NCBI RefSeq assembly: GCF_024171885.1
Contig: NZ_JAMTCP010000001.1
Location: 1-64,000, forward strand
DNA: 64,000 nucleotides
Source: Streptoalloteichus tenebrarius
GTDB lineage: Bacteria; Actinomycetota; Actinomycetes; Mycobacteriales; Pseudonocardiaceae
Direction: 5' to 3'
The stretch's first letter is position 1. Each line of letters begins with the position of its first letter. Below, piece by piece: positions 57,813 through 64,000 of the stretch. Both the position numbers and the translations under genes were made by a program. Below the pieces are notes generated by a model. It saw only the letters and a list, made by a program, of their open reading frames with translations, was not told the DNA's origin and did not search any database.

Positions 57813-58865
57813 TCACACGGGCTTGGCCTCGACCACGGCGAAGTCCACGTGCGCCGGCAACTCGATCAGGTCGGTGACGGCGAGCCCGGCCCCGGCGCAG
57901 ATCCGCTCGAAGTCGCCCCGGGTCCGCTCCCTGCCCCCGATGAGCACCATCATGTTGAGGTCGCTCAGGTAGGGGTCCTCGAACGCGGCCCCGCCCGGGT
58001 CCACCGTGTCGGGCAGCACCGGCTCGATGATCAGGAGACGGCCGTCGTCGGGCATCGCCGCCCGGCAGTGCCGCAGGATCGTCGTCGACCGCTCGTCGTC
58101 CCAGTTGTGCAGGACGCTCTTGATCAGGAGGAGGTCGGACCCGCCGGGGACGGCCTCGAAGAAGTCGCCCGCCGCGATCTCGCACCGGTCGGTCAGCTCG
58201 GCGGCCTCCACCGTCTTGCTGGCCTGGGCCACGCCCTCGGGGGTGTCGAACACGACGCCCCTGAGGGAGGGGTGGTGCTTCAGGATCGTCGTGAGCAGGG
58301 TGCCGTCGCCGCCGCCGACGTCGGTCACGCGGGAGAAGCGACCGAAGTCGTAGCGCTGGGGCAGGGTCGCGGCGACCCCGTCGCCCTTGGTCCGCTGGCT
58401 CATCGCCGAGTTGAACAACGCCGACAGCTCCGGCCGCTCACCGAGGTAGGTGAACACCGGCGTCCCGAAGACGTCGTCGAAGGCCGGGCGGCCGGTGCGC
58501 ATGCTGGTCTCCAGGTGCAGCCACGCCTCCTGCATCGTCTGGTGGGTGAGCAGTCGTGTCAGGTCGAGCAGGGAGTTCGGGTTGTCCTTGCGCAGCAGGT
58601 AGCCCGCCTCGGTGAGCGCGTACCTGCCGGGGGTGCGCTCGACGCACAGGCCCAGACAGGCGAGGACGCGCAGCAGCCGGTTCAGTCGTTCCTCGGGAAT
58701 GTCGTAGACCCTGGCCAGATCGGCCGCGGCGGCCTCGCCGTCCCCGATGGCGTCGGCGAGTTCCCATCGCGCGGCCACGCCCACCGCCTGCGTGACCATC
58801 GTCCCGAACAACGTGCGCATGATCGTCCGACGCGCCTCGATCTGCGCGGCGCTCTGTTCCGTCAT
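57813..58865 (-). CDS. O-methyltransferase (dimerisation + AdoMet domains)
   Basis: 350 residues. ATG 58865 is preferred over ATG 58871 because AAGGA lies the right distance upstream. N-terminal winged-helix dimerisation domain, then the AdoMet domain with V-T-D-V-G-G-G-D-G-T-L-L (motif I), V-V-F-D-T-P-E-G-V, and L-I-K-S-V-L-H-N-W-D-D-E with the catalytic-type His. This is the plant/actinomycete small-molecule O-methyltransferase class. Caerulomycin and collismycin carry a 4-methoxy group on the bipyridine, so this is the likely enzyme for that step. Confidence 0.85.
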   Translation of the reverse strand: MTEQSAAQIEARRTIMRTLFGTMVTQAVGVAARWELADAIGDGEAAAADLARVYDIPEERLNRLLRVLACLGLCVERTPGRYALTEAGYLLRKDNPNSLLDLTRLLTHQTMQEAWLHLETSMRTGRPAFDDVFGTPVFTYLGERPELSALFNSAMSQRTKGDGVAATLPQRYDFGRFSRVTDVGGGDGTLLTTILKHHPSLRGVVFDTPEGVAQASKTVEAAELTDRCEIAAGDFFEAVPGGSDLLLIKSVLHNWDDERSTTILRHCRAAMPDDGRLLIIEPVLPDTVDPGGAAFEDPYLSDLNMMVLIGGRERTRGDFERICAGAGLAVTDLIELPAHVDFAVVEAKPV

Positions 58866-59266
58866 CGACATTCCTTTCGGATTTTCCGCAGGAAAAAGGG
58901 AGAGCGCGGGCGGTTCAGGACGGGATGACGTGCTTGTCGTGGTCAGCGCGAATTCGCTGGTTCCTCCCGGCGGCCTCCACGCCGTGGAAGTCTAGGGGCA
59001 CGTCCGGTCATCGGGCCAGTCTTCCCCGGGGTTGTTCTCCCGGCGCGTGGGTGAGGCGGTTCCCGTTCCGGCGGGGTTCGACAGAATCGGGAAACAAAGT
59101 CGCCCCGCGCGTCGGCCGGGACTGGTCACGTCGTCGCCCCGCTGAGCACTCCGTTTGTCGTCCCCTGGTCAGCGAGATTGACGCCCTGGTTCTACGACCA
59201 CCGGCCTAGAACGCCTCCGTTCGGGTGTCTTGACAGTTTATTCCCTCGGGAGCTGAATAGCTCGAC
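58866..59266. promoter_or_regulatory. Divergent promoter region, methyltransferase / flavoprotein
   Basis: About 400 bases without a gene between divergent starts. It must hold two promoters. No clear operator seen. Confidence 0.5.
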
Positions 59267-60490
59267 GTGGACGAAGCATACGAGTACCAGCGTGGTATGG
59301 AAGCGATCTGGCCGAACACCGACCATCTCGTTCCCGAGAAGGTCGTCCAGGAGCTGGCCGGCCTGGCGGAGGAGAACGACCGCAACGGTCGCCTGTCCGA
59401 CCGCAGCATCGAGGCGCTGCGGGAATGCGGGTACTACGGTCTTCCCGTGCCCCGGGAGTTCGGCGGCGCCGGCGCCTCGCTCGTCGAGTGCTGCGCGGTG
59501 CAACGCCGGATCGGCGCGGCCGACCCCGGGCTGTCGGTCGCGGTGAACATGCACCTGTTCTCCATGGGATTCATGGTGGAGCACTGGCTGCGTCACCGTG
59601 ACGATTCCTCGGCGTTACTGGAGACCATCGCCAAGGAGGGCCAGATCGTCGTCTCCGCGTTCGCGGAGCCCGGTCTCGGCGGCAGCCTGACCCGGTCCAA
59701 CTGCACCGCCCGCCGGGAGGGCGACAACTGGGTGACCAACGGCATCAAGGTGCCCTGTTCGCTGGCCGAGCGCAGCGACCTGCTCTGTCTCCAGATGATC
59801 GACGAGGCCGGCGGCCCCGAGAGCCTGCTGGTCGCCCTGATCCCGACCAAGACCGACGGGGTCAGGGTGGAGCGCACCTGGAACACCCTGGGCATGCGGG
59901 CCTCCGAGTCGGACACCATCCGGCTGACCGACTGCCCGGTCCCCGACGACCTGGTCATCCACCGCGGCGCTCCCGGCTCCACCGCCGACGACGTCTTCGC
60001 GGCGGGGACGGGCTGGTTCTGCGTCACGGCCACCGCCTGCTACCTGGGTGTCGCCGCCGCCGCCGTGGACCAGGCGCGCGCCGCGCTCTCCCGCGCCCGG
60101 ATCAACCACCTCGACGCCACGCGCGCCGAGTTGCCGTCGTTCCAGTCCGCGCTCGGCGAGATCATGACCGCGCTGCTGCCGATGGACGCGGCGTGCGCGG
60201 GTCTGGCCCGCAAGCTGGGCGAGCACGAGGCCGACTCCCGCAGCCTGCTCCCCGCCATGCTCGCGCTGAAGCTCCAGGCCGCGACGCAGGCGATCCGCGC
60301 CGTCGAACTGACCACCGAGCTGGTCGGCGTCGGGTCGTACTCGGCGAAGGGCACGGCCTCGCGTCTGCTCAGGGACGTCCACGCGGCCCGGTACCACCCG
60401 CCGACCAGCTTCGTCACCCGCCAGTTGCTCGGGCGCTGGGCGCTCGGCCTGCCGTGGAACTTCGACCTGAACGAGCACCCCGTGCGGTGA
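59267..60490 (+). CDS. Acyl-CoA-dehydrogenase-like flavoprotein lacking the catalytic Glu
   Basis: 407 residues from GTG 59267 (ATG 59297 is an alternative). Acyl-CoA dehydrogenase fold: R-E-F-G-G-A-G-A-S, A-F-A-E-P-G-L-G-G-S, G-M-R-A-S-E-S, and R-L-L-R-D-V-H-A-A-R-Y-H-P-P-T-S near the C-terminus. Where true dehydrogenases have Y-E-G-T with the base Glu, this one has Y-H-P-P-T, so it probably does other flavin chemistry. A trans-acting flavoprotein is known to be needed for 2,2'-bipyridine formation in caerulomycin/collismycin; this is a candidate. Contains a TTA codon (residue 117). Confidence 0.75.
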   Translation: MDEAYEYQRGMEAIWPNTDHLVPEKVVQELAGLAEENDRNGRLSDRSIEALRECGYYGLPVPREFGGAGASLVECCAVQRRIGAADPGLSVAVNMHLFSMGFMVEHWLRHRDDSSALLETIAKEGQIVVSAFAEPGLGGSLTRSNCTARREGDNWVTNGIKVPCSLAERSDLLCLQMIDEAGGPESLLVALIPTKTDGVRVERTWNTLGMRASESDTIRLTDCPVPDDLVIHRGAPGSTADDVFAAGTGWFCVTATACYLGVAAAAVDQARAALSRARINHLDATRAELPSFQSALGEIMTALLPMDAACAGLARKLGEHEADSRSLLPAMLALKLQAATQAIRAVELTTELVGVGSYSAKGTASRLLRDVHAARYHPPTSFVTRQLLGRWALGLPWNFDLNEHPVR

Positions 60491-60595
60491 GGTGCTCGGC
60501 CGCTTCCCGTCCCACCACGCGGTGAGACATCACCACAGACGGTCACAAGGTCGCGGGCGTCGAGGCGTTCGCGCCGGAGAGACTCGGGAGATCCC

Positions 60596-61753
60596 ATGGT
60601 GGCAGACCCACAGGACAGCACGACGGCGTCCCTGTTACGAGCGGCGGGAACGCCGGACGCCCTCGGGAACCTGATCGACGACATCACCCTGAGCGGCGCG
60701 GCGACACTGATCGTGGAGGAACTCGTCAGCCGGTGCGCGCCGCCGAAGGGCGTGTCGCTCGCGCTGCTCTTCGAGGTCTACCGCGGCGACGAGTCGGTCG
60801 AGCACACGATCTCGTTCGCCGACGGCGCGATCGACGTGACGCCCGGTCGCCACGGCGAGCCCGGCGCGCTGATCAGGTTCGAGGTCGTCGACCTGCTCAC
60901 CGCGCTGTACGGCCCCGCGTCCCGGCCCAGCCGCACGACCAGGCAGGTCGAGTCCCTGCTGCGCCCGCCGGGCAGGGACCCGCGCGAGGACAGCTACCTG
61001 ATGTTCAAGGCCCAGGTCCCCTACGCCGAGGCCATCCAGTCCGTCCTCGCCTGCTTCTCGCCGGAGCCGGCCAACCTCGACGACCTCGCCGTCAGGTACG
61101 GGTCGGACAAGTGGGGTTTCCTCCACTGGTTCACCCCGCACTACGCGCAGCACTTCCGGCACCTGGCCGACGAGCCGGTGAAGGTGCTGGAGATCGGGAT
61201 CGGCGGTTACGACGACCCGAACGCGGGCGGGGCGTCCCTGCGGATGTGGCAGCGCTACTTCCGGCGCGGTCTGGTCTACGGCCTCGACATCCACGACAAG
61301 TCCGCGATCAGGGGTCCTCGGCTGCGCACGATCCGGGGGGACCAGGGCGACGCGGACTTCCTGCGGGAGCTGGCCGAGAGCATCGGGCCGTTCGACATCG
61401 TCATCGACGACGGCAGCCACATCAACGAGCACGTGCTGACGTCCTTCGACGCGCTCTTCCCCTACGTGCGCGAGGGCGGCCTGTATGTCATCGAGGACAT
61501 GCACACGTCCTACTGGCCGGGGTTCGGCGGCGCCGCGCCGGGGGAGGGGACCGCCAGGACCTCGGTGGAGCGCGTGAAGGAACTCCTGGACGGGCTGAAC
61601 TTCCCGGAGTACCGGGACATGCGGGAGCACGCGCCCTCGATCACGGAGAAGTACGTGTCGGGAGTCCACTGCTACCGCAACATCGCCTTCATCGAGAAGG
61701 GGCTCAACGCGAAGGACGTGTCGCCGGAGTGGGTGCCGCGCGAACCGGTGTAG
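60596..61753 (+). CDS. MycE-like AdoMet methyltransferase
   Basis: 385 residues. The N-terminal about 130 residues form a domain as in MycE-type sugar O-methyltransferases. The AdoMet domain follows: A-V-R-Y-G-S-D-K-W-G-F-L-H-W-F-T-P-H-Y, K-V-L-E-I-G-I-G-G-Y (motif I), F-D-I-V-I-D-D-G-S-H-I-N-E-H (metal site) and L-Y-V-I-E-D-M-H-T-S-Y-W. Characterised relatives methylate sugar hydroxyls in mycinamicin and elloramycin with Mg2+. No glycosyltransferase or sugar gene is in the window, so it may act on another hydroxyl or thiol. TTA codon at residue 14. Cotranscribed with the upstream flavoprotein gene (105 bases apart). Confidence 0.8.
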   Translation: MVADPQDSTTASLLRAAGTPDALGNLIDDITLSGAATLIVEELVSRCAPPKGVSLALLFEVYRGDESVEHTISFADGAIDVTPGRHGEPGALIRFEVVDLLTALYGPASRPSRTTRQVESLLRPPGRDPREDSYLMFKAQVPYAEAIQSVLACFSPEPANLDDLAVRYGSDKWGFLHWFTPHYAQHFRHLADEPVKVLEIGIGGYDDPNAGGASLRMWQRYFRRGLVYGLDIHDKSAIRGPRLRTIRGDQGDADFLRELAESIGPFDIVIDDGSHINEHVLTSFDALFPYVREGGLYVIEDMHTSYWPGFGGAAPGEGTARTSVERVKELLDGLNFPEYRDMREHAPSITEKYVSGVHCYRNIAFIEKGLNAKDVSPEWVPREPV

Positions 61754-62198
61754 ACGGGGAGATCCTCCTGCGTCGACCCACCAGTTCCGCTGCCTGGTCC
61801 GCCTGGCGCCGGCGGGCGACGGGGATCCCCGTCGCCGAGAGTCGCGACCGGGCGGACCAGGCGCCCGCCCGTCGGCCGCCGGGGGCCGCGCCGACTCGTC
61901 CCGCCTGGGGCGGGCCGTTCTTCCGCGCCCTCCGCTCTCGCTGTCCTCCGCCCGCCCTCCGGCCGCCCTCCGGCCGGCCTCCGTTCCCGTCGCGTCGTGC
62001 CCGCGCCGGGATCGCGAGCGGGGCGGAAGGAAGTTGGCCTGGGACAACGGAAAGAACCGGCGCCGTCTCCTCTCCCTCTGGTCCCCCCTGATCGTCAGCC
62101 GTGTTGTGGGCAGGCTAGCCTCGCCTAATATGACTGTCAGTCGGTCATTTTTGAACGGTGTTGCGGACAGGTAGTGAGCACCAGGACGAGGAAGGGCC
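61754..62198. other. Intergenic region before the ABC exporter
   Basis: No gene seen in 445 bases. Contains the iron-box candidate at 62110-62128 and the exporter promoter. Confidence 0.5.
62110..62128 (-). promoter_or_regulatory. IdeR/DmdR iron-box candidate
   Basis: Read on the minus strand the site is TTAGGCGAGGCTAGCCTGC, matching the published IdeR/DmdR consensus TTAGGTTAGGCTAACCTAA at 14 of 19 positions. It lies about 70-90 bases before the exporter start. In actinobacteria such boxes repress iron-acquisition genes when iron is plentiful. Confidence 0.7.
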
Positions 62199-64000
62199 AT
62201 GACAACCACGCAGACGACCTCGATCGAGGTCCGGCCGGAGCAACCGCCGGAGCGGGAGCCAACCGGACCGGGCACGGGCGCCGAGGCGCCGCGCATGCTG
62301 CCGATCGGCGCGGTGGCACAGATGCTGCGTCCGGTGCGACCGCACCTGCTCACCTGCGCCGTCTTCTCGGCGGTGGCGGCGGCGATGGGCATCGCCCCGT
62401 TCGTCGCCGCGGCGGAGATCGCGCGCGTCGTGCTCGCCAGCCCCGACTTCCCCGCCGGCACGGTGTGGGCGTGGGCGGGCGTCGGAGCGGGAGGCGCGCT
62501 GGCGCGCCTGCTCCTGCTCGGGCTCTCCACCCACGTCGGGCACACCGCTGACGCGGAGATGCTGCACCACCTGCGCGTGCGGATCGTCGGCCGGCTCGGC
62601 GTCGTGCCGCTGGGCTGGTTCCGCGCCTCCGGCTCCGGTCAGGTCAAGAAGGCGATGACCGACGACCTGGAGGACATGCACGAGCTGTTCGCCCACGCGC
62701 TGGGCGCGGTGGTCGGCGCCGGCACCGCGATGGTGGTCAGCTTCGGCTACCTCGTGTTCGTGGACTGGCGGATGGCCCTGGTGACCGTCGCCGTGCCCGT
62801 GCTGGCGATGGTCGTCTACCGGATCACCATGCGGTCCTTGCCGGCCCACATGTCGCGCCTGATCGCCGCGGAGGGGCGCATCAGCACCGCGACGGTCGAG
62901 TACGTCGACGGCATCGGCGTGGTCAAGGCGTTCGGCGGCACCGAGGGCCGGCTGCTGGACCGCTTCGGTGAGGCGATGAGCGAGTACGCCGAGGCCTACC
63001 GCGACTGGCTCGCCGGAACCCGCACCAGCGCGGCCGTGAACCGGGTGCTCAGCTCGGAGATGATGGTCCTGGCCGTGGTGGTGGCCGCCGGGCTGGGCTT
63101 CGTGGCCGCGGGCTGGCTCAGCGCGCCCGACCTGCTGCCGTTCCTGATCGTCGGTGTCGGGCTGCCCACCTCGTTCAGCCCGATGATGCACGGCGCCCAG
63201 GGCGTGCGGATGGCGCGCATGGCGGCCGGCCGGGTCCACGGCCTGCTGACGCGGGACTGCCTGCCCGAGCCCGCGCGCCCGCGGGAGCCGCACGGCCACC
63301 GCATCGAGTTCGACAGGGTGTCCTTCTCCTACGACGGCGCCACCAACGCCCTCACCGACATCAGCTTCGTGTGCGAACCGGGCACGGTCACGGCGCTGGT
63401 CGGCCCCTCCGGCGCGGGCAAGTCGACGTTGGCGAGCCTGGTGCCGCGGTTCTACGACGTGACCGACGGCGCGATCCGCGTCGGCGGCGTCGACATCCGC
63501 GAGATGTCCTCCAAGCGCCTGCTGTCGTCGATGTCGTTGGTGTTCCAGGACGTGGTGCTGTTGCGGGACACCGTCAAGGAGAACATCCGCATCGGTCGGC
63601 CCGACGCCACCGACGAGGAGGTCCGCGCGGCGGCCGAGGCCGCGCAGATCCACGAGGTGATCGAGCGGCTCCCCCAGGGCTACGACACCTTCCTCGACGG
63701 CGCCGCCGGCGGCGGGCTGTCCGGCGGCGAGCGGCAGCGGCTGACCATCGCCCGCGCGGTGCTCGCCAACGCCCCGATCGTCGTGCTGGACGAGGCCACC
63801 GCCTCGCTGGACCCGGACAGCGAGGCCGCGGTCCAGGACGCCCTCTCCCGGCTGGTCGCCGGCAAGACGGTGATCGTGATCGCGCACCGCCTGCACACCA
63901 TCGTCCAGGCCGACCAGATCGCCGTCCTCGACGGCGGCCGGCTCGCCGAGATCGGCACCCACCAGGAGCTCCTCGCGCACGACGGCCTGTACGCGCGGAT
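62199..64000 (+). CDS. ABC exporter (fused membrane and ATPase domains), truncated by window end
   Basis: 600 residues are visible from ATG 62199 to the window edge. Six-helix exporter domain about 40-340, ATPase domain from about 365: Walker A G-P-S-G-A-G-K-S-T, Q-loop F-Q-D-V-V-L-L-R-D, signature L-S-G-G-E-R-Q, Walker B I-V-V-L-D-E-A-T-A-S and H-loop I-A-H-R. It resembles the IrtA/IrtB and YbtP/YbtQ type linked to siderophore systems. The iron box upstream supports iron-regulated expression. It could belong to the bipyridine cluster or open a separate siderophore locus to the right. Only the last few residues are missing. Confidence 0.85.
   Translation, partial: MTTTQTTSIEVRPEQPPEREPTGPGTGAEAPRMLPIGAVAQMLRPVRPHLLTCAVFSAVAAAMGIAPFVAAAEIARVVLASPDFPAGTVWAWAGVGAGGALARLLLLGLSTHVGHTADAEMLHHLRVRIVGRLGVVPLGWFRASGSGQVKKAMTDDLEDMHELFAHALGAVVGAGTAMVVSFGYLVFVDWRMALVTVAVPVLAMVVYRITMRSLPAHMSRLIAAEGRISTATVEYVDGIGVVKAFGGTEGRLLDRFGEAMSEYAEAYRDWLAGTRTSAAVNRVLSSEMMVLAVVVAAGLGFVAAGWLSAPDLLPFLIVGVGLPTSFSPMMHGAQGVRMARMAAGRVHGLLTRDCLPEPARPREPHGHRIEFDRVSFSYDGATNALTDISFVCEPGTVTALVGPSGAGKSTLASLVPRFYDVTDGAIRVGGVDIREMSSKRLLSSMSLVFQDVVLLRDTVKENIRIGRPDATDEEVRAAAEAAQIHEVIERLPQGYDTFLDGAAGGGLSGGERQRLTIARAVLANAPIVVLDEATASLDPDSEAAVQDALSRLVAGKTVIVIAHRLHTIVQADQIAVLDGGRLAEIGTHQELLAHDGLYAR

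Overview
This 64 kb window is high-GC actinomycete DNA. GTG starts are frequent, stop and start codons often overlap (ATGA, GTGA), and DUF397/XRE pairs, a PadR-DUF1048 operon and Imm1/DddA-type toxin-immunity genes are present. The mix points to Pseudonocardiaceae (Saccharothrix/Actinosynnema/Lentzea/Actinoalloteichus type), but that is inference. No rRNA or tRNA gene was seen.

Left part (1-28.8 kb), ordinary and accessory chromosome. It starts with an Imm1 immunity gene, then a WhiJ-like XRE regulator with four DUF397 genes separated by strong hairpins. A run of tiny unknown genes (3.4-5.6 kb) follows and ends at a two-repeat CRISPR relic. Next come a DUF4345/TetR pair, a TetR/rhomboid-like pair with two operators, an esterase, an MBL hydrolase with a divergent XRE regulator, a P1 peptidase, cobF, a Tat-exported DJ-1 protein, a PadR-DUF1048-DUF1048 operon and an ECF sigma/anti-sigma pair. 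A decayed stretch (20.2-22.7 kb) holds pseudogenes and a 56-bp direct repeat. After it come a YihY-holin-DUF3618-DUF4235 operon, a secreted VanX-like dipeptidase and an L-amino-acid oxidase.

Right part (about 30.3-61.8 kb), a biosynthetic cluster whose parts match the published 2,2'-bipyridine logic of caerulomycin and collismycin. A DegT-type lysine aminotransferase and a sarcosine/NikD-type oxidase should make picolinate. A ligase and a free carrier protein activate it. A KS-AT-ACP-Cy-A(Cys)-PCP-Ct protein adds malonate and cysteine, and a C-A-PCP protein adds one more residue that an amidohydrolase probably removes. A type II thioesterase, two acyl-CoA-dehydrogenase-like flavoproteins, a LuxC/LuxE-like carboxylate-reducing pair, an O-methyltransferase and a MycE-like methyltransferase complete the set. 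LuxR and MerR regulators are present. No oxime-forming aminotransferase or N-oxygenase is in the window, so the end product may differ from caerulomycin A.

Inside this cluster (49.35-52.02 kb) sits a toxin-immunity island: a DddA/SCP1.201-like deaminase gene, three Imm1 genes and a frameshifted second deaminase tip. It is bounded by long inverted repeats that carry Imm1 copies and terminators.

The window ends inside an ABC exporter gene (62199 to the edge) preceded by an IdeR/DmdR-like iron box. This fits iron-linked export, which is notable because 2,2'-bipyridines chelate iron.
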